Shown here in pieces: positions 7,037-13,686 of a DNA stretch of 14,349 nt. A program made the translations under genes and the position numbers. The stretch's first letter is position 1. Each line of letters starts with the position of its first letter. Origin of the DNA: Actinomycetes bacterium (GTDB lineage Bacteria; Actinomycetota; Acidimicrobiia; Acidimicrobiales; RAAP-2); NCBI GenBank assembly GCA_021807655.1, contig JAKBCT010000016.1, positions 1 to 14,349 on the forward strand. The letters run 5' to 3'. The notes under the pieces are model-generated. The model did no database searches, had not been told where the DNA came from, and saw nothing but the letters and a program-made list of their open reading frames with translations.

Positions 7037-7467
7037 TGGCAACTAGGATTTTTGTTCGGCGACGAGATGGACGCATCGAAGTGCGCCTCAATGACGCAGG
7101 TCGCTCGGTGGTGCGCGACGCCGTACGACGCGTGGTGGCGGCCGAGAACGATGTGAACGACGAGTGGCACGCCACCATGAACGGGCCGATTGATCCGAGC
7201 CGCGACCAGGATGACCCGCTGTTGACACTGGCCCGTCAGCACGACGTGGCGTCGAATGCGGAGTTAGCGCTGATGTCGGTGGACGAACCATTCCTGAGCG
7301 ACGGCGAAGCGTGGGCGTGGCTGAGCACGCTGCAGGTCGCCCTTCGAGCGACGGCGTACGCGCATGGCCTGGTGAACCAGGAGCGCGTTGCCGCCGCCGA
7401 CGTTGAGGTACGGGCGCAGATCGAGACATTGCAACTGCTGCTGTTCGCCATCGCCGACGTGCTGTGA
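7036..7467 (+). CDS. DUF2017 family protein, clpS partner
   Basis: A 143-residue, mostly alpha-helical, soluble protein of unknown function. It fits the DUF2017 family by its position directly after clpS, its length, and its composition: a basic start MATRIFVRRRDGRIEVRL, a middle with DDPLLTLAR, and a C-terminal helical part with FLSDGEAWAWLSTLQVALRATA. No catalytic motif or membrane segment is visible. Its GTG overlaps the clpS TAG by one base (TAGTG) and GAGGA lies about 9 bases upstream, so clpS and this gene are cotranscribed. Conserved linkage suggests a role connected to ClpS-dependent proteolysis, but that is inference from position only. Confidence 0.85.
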   Translation: MATRIFVRRRDGRIEVRLNDAGRSVVRDAVRRVVAAENDVNDEWHATMNGPIDPSRDQDDPLLTLARQHDVASNAELALMSVDEPFLSDGEAWAWLSTLQVALRATAYAHGLVNQERVAAADVEVRAQIETLQLLLFAIADVL

Positions 7468-7519
7468 GCCACGGCCGTCGGGCGAGGTCGTCCGCGACAC
7501 GAGCGCGACGCCCGTCACG

Positions 7520-7525
7520 TAGGCT
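7520..7525 (+). promoter_or_regulatory. Candidate -10 box for a leaderless transcript of the exported protein gene
   Basis: TAGGCT, a TANNNT hexamer, is followed by 6 bases and then the ATG at 7532. No Shine-Dalgarno sequence is present in front of this ATG. Spacing matches the other two leaderless candidates in the window. Confidence 0.4.
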
Positions 7526-7531
7526 GCGAGC

Positions 7532-8239
7532 ATGCCATTTCGCCTCGTTCGCCGAATCCTCATTGCCACGTTCGCCGTAGGACTGGTCCCCTTAACCGGT
7601 ACCGCGGCCTTTGGCTCAACCAAACCGACGGTTTCGAGCGTGTTGAAGGCGGCCAAGCGCGCCGTCGTGTCCGAGAAGAGCGTGCACATCGTGGTCTCGT
7701 CGACCAGCGGGACGACCAAGAATCACGTTCGGGCCGATCTCGGCGTCTCGAGCGGTCAGGAGTACTTCACGTCGGGTAACGCCGCGATCTCTATCGTGGT
7801 CACACCCAAGTACGTCTACCTGAGTGGTAACGCCAAGGGTCTGGAGAACTTGATCGGGCTGACCTCGGCCCAGCAGAAGAAGGTCGGCACCAAAGTGATC
7901 GTCATAAAGGCGGGAACGTCGCCGTACGCCAGTTTCCAGTCCAATCTCACGGTCGTGGCGTTCGCGTCGTTCCTGCCCACGTCCACCGGGGTCTCGCTGG
8001 GTCGCGATCGACACGGCAACTACGTACTGTCGTGGTCAAAGGCCGCCACGAGTTCGACCGCGAAGACCACGAGCGTGCTCACCATCTCGAAGGGCCATCA
8101 GGCCCTCCCGATGTCCGAAGTCGTCAAGGGCGGCGGAGGTGGTGGGACGACGACGTTTACGCGCTGGGGCAAGTCGTTTTCGGTGACGATACCCAAGCAC
8201 GCGAATACGATCGCGTACACGAGCGTCGTGACCGGCTGA
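7532..8239 (+). CDS. Exported protein of unknown function, possibly LppX/LolA-like
   Basis: A 235-residue protein that I do not recognise as a named gene. The N-terminus is a Sec signal peptide: basic MPFRLVRR, a hydrophobic core from residue 9 to about 26, and a likely cleavage after AFG (residue 28). There is no cysteine anywhere, so it is not a lipoprotein. The mature part is rich in Ser, Thr, Val and Gly with short alternating strands, such as YFTSGNAAISIVVTPKYVYL, and a Lys-rich patch QQKKVGTKVIVIK. The overall pattern (helical start SSVLKAAKRAV, strands, then a closing TTFTRWGKSFSVTIP) resembles the LppX/LprG/LolA-type lipid-binding fold, but weakly. Residues 200–205 are six consecutive glycines. 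It stands alone, 64 bases after the DUF2017 gene, and probably has its own leaderless promoter. Confidence 0.75.
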   Translation: MPFRLVRRILIATFAVGLVPLTGTAAFGSTKPTVSSVLKAAKRAVVSEKSVHIVVSSTSGTTKNHVRADLGVSSGQEYFTSGNAAISIVVTPKYVYLSGNAKGLENLIGLTSAQQKKVGTKVIVIKAGTSPYASFQSNLTVVAFASFLPTSTGVSLGRDRHGNYVLSWSKAATSSTAKTTSVLTISKGHQALPMSEVVKGGGGGGTTTFTRWGKSFSVTIPKHANTIAYTSVVTG

Positions 8240-8294
8240 GCTGCACGTCGCTCGCTACCCGACACCACCCTTCCCATCAGGGATCGGGCTGGCA

Positions 8295-8314
8295 TTGACA
8301 CTTTGGACTTTGGA
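8295..8314 (+). promoter_or_regulatory. TTGACA element followed by tandem CTTTGGA repeat upstream of the acyl-CoA synthetase
   Basis: An exact TTGACA (8295–8300) is followed at once by two tandem copies of CTTTGGA (8301–8307 and 8308–8314), about 80 bases ahead of the synthetase ATG. The hexamer at the ideal 17-base spacing is TAACTC, a poor -10, so the promoter is incomplete as seen. The repeat could be a regulator-binding site. The synthetase ribosome-binding site GGGGGGT (8384–8390) lies close to its ATG. Confidence 0.35.
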
Positions 8315-8393
8315 CCCTAACTCGTGAGTGGACTGCGTTACGGTGAATCAACTAGATAGTCCATAGGCGAAGTGAGAAATCACGGGGGGTGTC

Positions 8394-10277
8394 ATGGGTC
8401 AGTATCGCGACGCGTGGGAACGCAGCATCGAGAGTCCGAACGAGTTCTGGGGCGAGGCGGCTGCGGGCGTCTCGTGGTATCACGAGCCCACCGTCGTGCT
8501 CGACGATTCGCAGGCGCCGCTCTACCGGTGGTTCAGCGACGGGGTGATGAACACGTGCTACAACGCGCTGGATCGCCACGTTGAGGCCGGCCGGGGCACG
8601 CAACGTGCACTGATCTACGACAGCCCGGTGACGGGAGTTAAGCGAGCGTACAGTTACGACGAACTGCTCGACGAAGTGTCGCGCTTCGCGGGGGTACTGA
8701 CGTCGCTCGGCGTCAAACGGGGCGACCGAGTCGTCATCTACATGCCGATGATCCCCCAGGCGCTCATGGCCATGCTCGCTTGTGCACGCATTGGCGCCGT
8801 CCATTCGGTGGTGTTCGGCGGGTTCGCCGCGCACGAGTTGGCGATGCGCATCGACGACGCTGCCCCGAAGATCGTGGTCTCCGCTTCGTGCGGCATCGAG
8901 GTGAACCGGGTCATCGAGTACAAACCGCTGCTCGACGCCGCGCTGGCCGAGGCGACACACCAGCCCGACGGCTGCGTCATCGTGCAACGGCCCGAGGCGA
9001 TCGCGACGATGCAACCCGGTCGCGACCATGATTGGGACGAGCTGATGTCGGCGGCGTCACCCGAGCCGTGCGTGCCGCTCGCCGCGACCGATCCGTTGTA
9101 CGTGCTGTACACCTCGGGCACGACGGGACGACCCAAGGGCGTCGTACGCGATAACGGGGGCCACGCCGTGGCGCTGACGTGGTCGATGCCGAACATCTAC
9201 GACACGTCGGCGGGCGAGGTCTTCTGGGCGGCTTCGGACGTCGGGTGGGTGGTTGGACACTCCTACATCGTCTACGCGCCGCTGCTCGCGGGCGCCACGA
9301 CGTTGCTCTACGAGGGCAAGCCCGTTGGCACCCCGGACGCGGGTGCGTATTGGCGAGTGATCGCCGAATGGGGCGTCAAGACGCTCTTCACGGCACCCAC
9401 GGGATTCCGAGCGGTGAAGCGAGAAGACCCCGAAGGCAAGCTGATCAAGCAGTACGACCTATCAAAGTTCCGGTACCTGTTCTTGGCCGGTGAGCGGCTC
9501 GACCCGGAGACCTATACGTGGGCCAGCGACCGGCTCGGGGTGCCGGTGATCGATCACTGGTGGCAGACCGAGACGGGTTGGCCCGTCGCCGCCAACTTGA
9601 TGGGTCTGGAGGCGATGGCGGTCAAGCCGGGCTCGCCAACGGTGCCGGTGCCCGGGTTTGACGTGCAGATCTTCTCGGAGTCCGGCGAGCGCGTGGGCCC
9701 CGACAACGAGGGCCTCATCTTGATCAAGTTGCCGCTGCCGCCGGGATGCATGGTCGGCGTGTGGGGCGACGACCAGAAGTTCGCCGACACCTACCTGCGC
9801 CACACCCCGGGCTACTACCTGACGGGAGACGGAGGACACTACGACCAGGACGGCTACCTCTTCGTCATGGGGCGCGTTGATGACGTGATCAACGTCGCGG
9901 GACACCGGCTTTCGACGGGCGAGATCGAAGAGATCATCGCGTCGCACCCCGACGTCGCCGAGTGCGCCGTCATCGGCGTCGCTGACACGCTTAAGGGACA
10001 AGTTCCGAGGGGGCTCGCGGTCCTCAAGAATGGCGTCGATCGGGACCACGACACGATCGCCGCCGAGCTCGTGCAGAAGGTCCGCGACCAGCTCGGCGCC
10101 GTAGCCAGTTTGCGTCAGGTCGACATCGTTGGCGCTCTGCCCAAGACTCGTTCGGGCAAGGTGTTGCGAAAGTCGATGCGCGCGATCGCCGACGGCGTCG
10201 ACATGCCGGTTCCCTCGACGATCGACAACCCCGCCACGCTCGACGCCCTGCGTGCGGTACTACGACCCGAGGGCTAG
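8394..10277 (+). CDS. prpE: Propionyl-CoA synthetase-type acyl-CoA synthetase (AMP-forming)
   Basis: A 627-residue AMP-forming acyl-CoA synthetase of the acetyl/propionyl-CoA synthetase group, cytoplasmic: carboxylate, ATP and CoA give acyl-CoA, AMP and pyrophosphate. The N-terminal ACAS segment (YRDAWERSIESPNEFWGE) is complete. The ATP-binding loop YTSGTTGRPKG is at 239–249. The adenylation motifs include WWQTETGWP and YYLTGDGGHYDQDGY, followed by GRVDDVINVAGHRLSTGEIE. The C-terminal PKTRSGKVLRK places the catalytic Lys, the usual regulatory acetylation site, at 589. Blocks such as GHSYIVYAPLLAGATTLLYEGKPVGTPDAG and FLAGERLDPETY fit PrpE/ACSS3 rather than Acs, so propionate is the likely substrate, but acetate or butyrate cannot be excluded. 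A GGGGGGT ribosome-binding site supports the ATG. It is monocistronic by layout and convergent with the permease gene. Confidence 0.93.
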   Translation: MGQYRDAWERSIESPNEFWGEAAAGVSWYHEPTVVLDDSQAPLYRWFSDGVMNTCYNALDRHVEAGRGTQRALIYDSPVTGVKRAYSYDELLDEVSRFAGVLTSLGVKRGDRVVIYMPMIPQALMAMLACARIGAVHSVVFGGFAAHELAMRIDDAAPKIVVSASCGIEVNRVIEYKPLLDAALAEATHQPDGCVIVQRPEAIATMQPGRDHDWDELMSAASPEPCVPLAATDPLYVLYTSGTTGRPKGVVRDNGGHAVALTWSMPNIYDTSAGEVFWAASDVGWVVGHSYIVYAPLLAGATTLLYEGKPVGTPDAGAYWRVIAEWGVKTLFTAPTGFRAVKREDPEGKLIKQYDLSKFRYLFLAGERLDPETYTWASDRLGVPVIDHWWQTETGWPVAANLMGLEAMAVKPGSPTVPVPGFDVQIFSESGERVGPDNEGLILIKLPLPPGCMVGVWGDDQKFADTYLRHTPGYYLTGDGGHYDQDGYLFVMGRVDDVINVAGHRLSTGEIEEIIASHPDVAECAVIGVADTLKGQVPRGLAVLKNGVDRDHDTIAAELVQKVRDQLGAVASLRQVDIVGALPKTRSGKVLRKSMRAIADGVDMPVPSTIDNPATLDALRAVLRPEG

Positions 10278-10353
10278 CTCTCCTCGCGGGCCAGGGAGGT
10301 CGAGCCGCTCGTTGATGCCGACGGCGACCTAGATCAAGCGGGCGATAACGTTC

Positions 10354-10388
10354 GGCCCTTGGCGGGACCACGTCGTGGCGAGTGGGCC
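10354..10388. terminator. Weak stem-loop in the gap between convergent synthetase and permease genes
   Basis: GGCCC (10354–10358) can pair with GGGCC (10384–10388). Nested inside is CCACG-T-CGTGG (10368–10378). The arms are separated by an unpaired internal loop and there is no T-run on either strand, so a true intrinsic terminator is doubtful. It is the best candidate in the 125-base convergent gap. Confidence 0.2.
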
Positions 10389-10402
10389 CAACGCGGGGCG
10401 AT

Positions 10403-12022
10403 TCACGAGGTCGCGCCGTCGCCACCGGGTGGCGACACCTGGAGGCTCAACTCGCGCTCGATGGCCGCCAACTCTTCTGGCGTGCCTTGGATCTTGGGAC
10501 CGACGAACCAACGTCGTGCTGAGACCGCGTACCAGATACCGGCGAAGCCGAGGACGACGACCACGGCCACGGGCGTGTAGTTGAACGAACTCAAGGTAAC
10601 GGGCGAGAACTGGGGCAGCATGAAGATGATGCAGATGAAGACGACCCAGACGATGGCTACCCATCCGAAGAATGGTCCCCATTTCCCGAGCCGCCACGGG
10701 CCCGGCGTGAAGGCGGCACCGTTGATACGTCGCAGGAAGACGGGGATGAGGTAGGCGACGTAGAGGCCGATCACGGCGATCGACGTCACGGCGCCGTAGG
10801 CGACGGGGCTCCACAGGTAGGGCGCCGACAGAATGAACGCGCCGACGGCGCCGAACCACGCCGAGTGGACCGGAACGTGGCGGCGGGGTGAGACGTGGTG
10901 CCAGAAACTAGAGAACGGCACGGCGCCGTCGCGACTGAAGGCGAAGATCATTCGCGAATTCGCCGTGACTGATGACATCCCGCAGAAGAACTGGGCACCG
11001 ATGACGACGAGGATCAGCAGCTCGGCGAGGACGCGTCCGGCGGCGTATTGGAAGATCGTCGCCCACGGCACGGTCGCGGAGGCGATCGAGGCGTAGTTCG
11101 GAAACGCGATGCCACCGATGGTCACCGGGTAGTGGTGGGGTATCGCCATCGATACGCCAAGGAGCAAGATGAACCCCGCGATCAGCGAGATCCAGATTGA
11201 GTGAACGATCCCGCGGGGACCACCAGCGCTGGCGTTGAGCGTCTCTTCGGTGACGTGCGCCGAGGCGTCATAACCAGTGAAGGTGTACTGCGCATTGAGT
11301 AGGCCGATCAGAAAGACGTAGAACGGGATCGAGTAACCCGACAGCCCCGAGAAGGCGTGCCAGCCACTCGAGCCGAAGAGGAACGACGCGGACTGGTGGC
11401 TGTGCGACGATGGCGCGCCGTACAAAATGGCGACGATGATGGCGACCCCCGCCAAGTGCCACCAGACTGAGACGTTGTTGAGCAGGGCCACGAGTCGGAT
11501 CCCAAAGGTATTGAGCAGGCCCTGCGCCAGCAGAATGACCGCCAGTATCGCGATCGTGTGACCACGCGATAGCCAGTACGCCTGGTTCGTGAAGAGGGCG
11601 AGAAAGGCCGATACCGAGAACGCCGCGCCGAAACTGATGCCCGCGGTGACCGCGACCTGGCCGAGCAGATTGAACCAGCCGGTGAACCAGGACCATATCG
11701 GGCCACTCTTGCCCGGGGCCAACTTGGCGGCCCAGTAGTAGAGCCCACCGGCGGTCGGATACGCCGAGCAGATCTCCGCCATCGACAGACCGGCGAACAG
11801 CACCAGCGTTCCAACGAGTAACCACCCCCACAACATCGTCGGCGGTCCACCGTGCTGCAGGCCGAATCCGTACAGCGTCAAACAGCCCGACAGGATCGAG
11901 ATGATGGTGAACGATATTGCGAAGTTGGAAAAATGACTCATCGATCGGGTCAGCTCTTGGGCGTAGCCCAAGCGATGCAGCTGTTCGGTGTCACTGGTCG
12001 CGGCGTGGTCACTCGTCGCCAT
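10403..12022 (-). CDS. APC-superfamily amino acid/amine permease (ACT-like)
   Basis: A 539-residue inner-membrane transporter with about 12 hydrophobic helices. The N-terminus LGYAQELTRSMSHFSNFAIS, followed by FTIISILSGCLTLYGFGL, is the first-helix signature of the amino acid/choline (GABA permease-like) branch of the APC superfamily. AYPTAGGLYYWAAKLAP, GYDASAHVTEET and SRMIFAFSRDGAVPFS are further conserved segments. I chose the ATG with AGGGGGGAACC directly upstream; the frame is open 24 codons further, but that stretch is not transporter-like. It is divergent from a glutamine synthetase-like ligase and an aldehyde dehydrogenase, which suggests import of a polyamine, amine or amino acid feeding that pathway; the exact substrate is inference. 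The C-terminal tail contains a perfect inverted repeat at the DNA level just before the stop. Confidence 0.92.
   Translation of the reverse strand: MATSDHAATSDTEQLHRLGYAQELTRSMSHFSNFAISFTIISILSGCLTLYGFGLQHGGPPTMLWGWLLVGTLVLFAGLSMAEICSAYPTAGGLYYWAAKLAPGKSGPIWSWFTGWFNLLGQVAVTAGISFGAAFSVSAFLALFTNQAYWLSRGHTIAILAVILLAQGLLNTFGIRLVALLNNVSVWWHLAGVAIIVAILYGAPSSHSHQSASFLFGSSGWHAFSGLSGYSIPFYVFLIGLLNAQYTFTGYDASAHVTEETLNASAGGPRGIVHSIWISLIAGFILLLGVSMAIPHHYPVTIGGIAFPNYASIASATVPWATIFQYAAGRVLAELLILVVIGAQFFCGMSSVTANSRMIFAFSRDGAVPFSSFWHHVSPRRHVPVHSAWFGAVGAFILSAPYLWSPVAYGAVTSIAVIGLYVAYLIPVFLRRINGAAFTPGPWRLGKWGPFFGWVAIVWVVFICIIFMLPQFSPVTLSSFNYTPVAVVVVLGFAGIWYAVSARRWFVGPKIQGTPEELAAIERELSLQVSPPGGDGATS
10418..10436. 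repeat. Perfect 9+1+9 inverted repeat at the permease 3' end
   Basis: GTCGCCACC, one base, then GGTGGCGAC form a perfect inverted repeat inside the last codons of the permease gene, 12 bases before its stop codon. As RNA it would give an 8-base-pair GC-rich stem with a 3-base loop on either strand. No T-run follows in either direction. It could slow or end transcription from both convergent genes, or protect the permease mRNA 3' end. Confidence 0.5.
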
Positions 12023-12075
12023 GGTTCCCCCCTGACTGTGACCGCCAGCGTCGGCGGCCGCGCAATAATGGCGCC

Positions 12076-12104
12076 ATACTAGGGACACGGCCACGTCCGC
12101 GCAA
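12076..12104 (-). promoter_or_regulatory. Candidate promoter of the permease gene
   Basis: On the minus strand TTGCGC (12104–12099) and TAGTAT (12081–12076) are separated by exactly 17 bases. The -10 matches the consensus at four of six positions and the -35 at its first three. It would give a leader of roughly 45 bases ending with the AGGGGGGAACC ribosome-binding site. Confidence 0.45.
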
Positions 12105-12144
12105 CTGGTTTGGCTGGCGAGCGCCCGAGATGGCGTTGGACGTC

Positions 12145-12176
12145 GTCACGCGGTCACGCGGTCGCGCGGTCGCGCG
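12145..12176. repeat. Four-copy 8-base tandem repeat (GTCRCGCG)
   Basis: Two copies of GTCACGCG (12145–12160) are followed without a gap by two copies of GTCGCGCG (12161–12176). The array lies in the divergent region between the permease and the ligase operon, about 140 bases upstream of the ligase ATG. It may be a multi-site operator or simply a slippage-prone GC-rich repeat. Confidence 0.6.
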
Positions 12177-12318
12177 TCAGTCAACTCCTCGTGAACCTCA
12201 ATGCGGCAGCGAGTGTCCGACGTGGCGGCTGCTCGCACGGGGCCACGGCGAAGGGGACCCGGCTCCGGTAACGTGAGGGCCAAGAGTCGAACCAACACGA
12301 CGTCGGGTGGGAGGAACG

Positions 12319-13686
12319 ATGACGGCCGAAGTGTCAGGACGTGTGGCGCACGACGAACTCGTGGCCCTGATCGAACGCGGTGAGGTGGACACCGTGATCC
12401 TCGCCGTTACCGATATGCAGGGACGCCTGCAGGGCAAGCGCATTGACGCCGAGTTCTTCGTCGAGTCCTTGGTCGACGGCGTGGCCGAAGGTTGCAGTTA
12501 CCTCCTCGCGTCCGACGTCGACATGCGAACGGTTGACGGGTTCGCCCTTACCTCGTGGGACCGAGGTTACGGCGACGTCGCGTTTCGACCGGATTTCTCC
12601 ACCGTGCGGCACGTCCCCTGGCACGACCGCACCGTCATCGTGTTCGCCGACGTGCAGTCGGTCCAGGGTGAGTCGGTGGCGGTATCGCCCCGTCAGGTTT
12701 TGCGCGCTCAGTCCGACCGACTCGCACAGCGTGGGTGGACGGGCTTCACGGGTACGGAATTGGAGTTCATCGTTTTTCGCGACAGTTACGAGTCAGCGTG
12801 GTCGGCGGGCTACCGGGGGCTGACCCCGGCGAACCAGTACAACGTCGACTACTCCATACAGGGGACATCGCGGATCGAGCCGTTGCTCGGTCGCATCCGT
12901 CGCTCCATGAGGGGTGCCGGTATGGTCGTCGAGTCGGTGAAGGGCGAATGCAACTTTGGCCAGCACGAGATCGCGTTTCGCTACGCCGAGCTGGTCGACA
13001 AATGCGATGAACACGGACTCTTTAAGCTCGGGGCGAAGGAGATCGCTGCCCAAGAGGGTTACAGCCTCACCTTCATGGCGAAGTTCAACGAACGTGAAGG
13101 CAATTCGTGCCACATCCACCTGTCGTTGCGCGACGAAGCCGGACGTCCGGTATTCGCCGGCGATGGAGCTCACGGGTTCTCGCCGGTGTTCGAGCACTTT
13201 CTCGCCGGTCAACTGGCCTACTCGCGTGAACTAGCGCTTTTTCTCGCACCCAACGTCAACAGCTACAAGCGTTTCGTCGAGGGCTCCTTCGCGCCGACCG
13301 CGCTCGCGTGGGGTTTAGACAATCGAACGTGCGCTTTTCGCGTGGTGGGCCACGGATCCTCAATTCGCGTCGAATGTCGGATACCGGGTGGCGACGTCAA
13401 TCCGTACCTGGCGATTGCGGCGCTCGTGGCGGCCGGACTGCGCGGCATCGACGAGTCGCTGACGCTATCGCCACCGTTCGACGGCAACGCCTACGCCTCG
13501 GACGCGCCCCGCGTGCCCACCTCACTTCACGAGGCGCTCGCGCTGTTCGACTCGTCCGCGGTGGCTCGTGACGCCTTCGGCGACGAGGTGGTCGACCACT
13601 ACGTCCACGCGGCCCGCGTCGAAGTCGCGGCGTTCGACGCGGCGGTCACGGACTGGGAGCGGTACCGAGGATTTGAGAGGCTATGA
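12319..13686 (+). CDS. Glutamine synthetase-like gamma-glutamyl ligase (GlnA3/GlnA4/PuuA-like)
   Basis: A 455-residue cytoplasmic ligase of the glutamine synthetase fold; the family joins the gamma-carboxyl of glutamate to an amine using ATP. Metal and ATP ligands are present: TELEF with Glu147 and Glu149, GECNFGQHE with Glu210 and Glu217, NSCHIHLSL with His265, NSYKRF with Arg318, and SIRVECRIPGGDVNPY with Glu352 and Arg354. Near the C-terminus GNAY stands where true GlnA enzymes have NLYDLPP with the adenylylated Tyr. This argues for a specialised amine ligase (polyamine or ethanolamine type) rather than the nitrogen-assimilation enzyme. The ATG follows GGGAGGA; a GTG 12 bases upstream overlaps that site and is less likely. 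Its TGA overlaps the next ATG (ATGA). A neighbouring permease and aldehyde dehydrogenase support amine catabolism. The exact amine is not readable. Confidence 0.9.
   Translation: MTAEVSGRVAHDELVALIERGEVDTVILAVTDMQGRLQGKRIDAEFFVESLVDGVAEGCSYLLASDVDMRTVDGFALTSWDRGYGDVAFRPDFSTVRHVPWHDRTVIVFADVQSVQGESVAVSPRQVLRAQSDRLAQRGWTGFTGTELEFIVFRDSYESAWSAGYRGLTPANQYNVDYSIQGTSRIEPLLGRIRRSMRGAGMVVESVKGECNFGQHEIAFRYAELVDKCDEHGLFKLGAKEIAAQEGYSLTFMAKFNEREGNSCHIHLSLRDEAGRPVFAGDGAHGFSPVFEHFLAGQLAYSRELALFLAPNVNSYKRFVEGSFAPTALAWGLDNRTCAFRVVGHGSSIRVECRIPGGDVNPYLAIAALVAAGLRGIDESLTLSPPFDGNAYASDAPRVPTSLHEALALFDSSAVARDAFGDEVVDHYVHAARVEVAAFDAAVTDWERYRGFERL

Larger units (their letters stand above)
12023..12318. promoter_or_regulatory. 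Intergenic control region between permease and ligase genes
   Basis: This 296-base stretch is the longest non-coding gap in the window. It holds a candidate permease promoter, an 8-base tandem array, and the ligase ribosome-binding site GGGAGGA (12309–12315), which sets that start. Near the ligase, TAACGT (12269–12274) fits TANNNT but has no partner -35. Open frames crossing the gap have no recognisable protein and no ribosome-binding site. I see no tRNA or riboswitch fold. Confidence 0.5.

Noticed and set aside
7468..7531. ACGGCCGT palindrome after the DUF2017 gene as a terminator
   Set aside because: It has no loop and no T-run; it is too short to support a terminator.
8129..8146. Hexaglycine codons as a frameshift or repeat-expansion artefact
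   Set aside because: The codons are mixed (GGC, GGA, GGT, GGG), and the frame before and after stays consistent with a beta-rich closing segment, so no frameshift is needed.
8318..8323. TAACTC as a full -10 box for the acyl-CoA synthetase
   Set aside because: Spacing to TTGACA is ideal, but only two of six positions match TATAAT and the last base is not T, so I list only the -35 and repeat.
12145..12176. CRISPR-like array
   Set aside because: The repeat unit is 8 bases with no spacers, and no cas genes are present.
11917..12276. Possible small gene in the permease/ligase intergenic region
   Set aside because: It starts inside the permease gene antisense, has no ribosome-binding site, and its product is Arg/Ser/Pro-rich with no pattern of a real protein.
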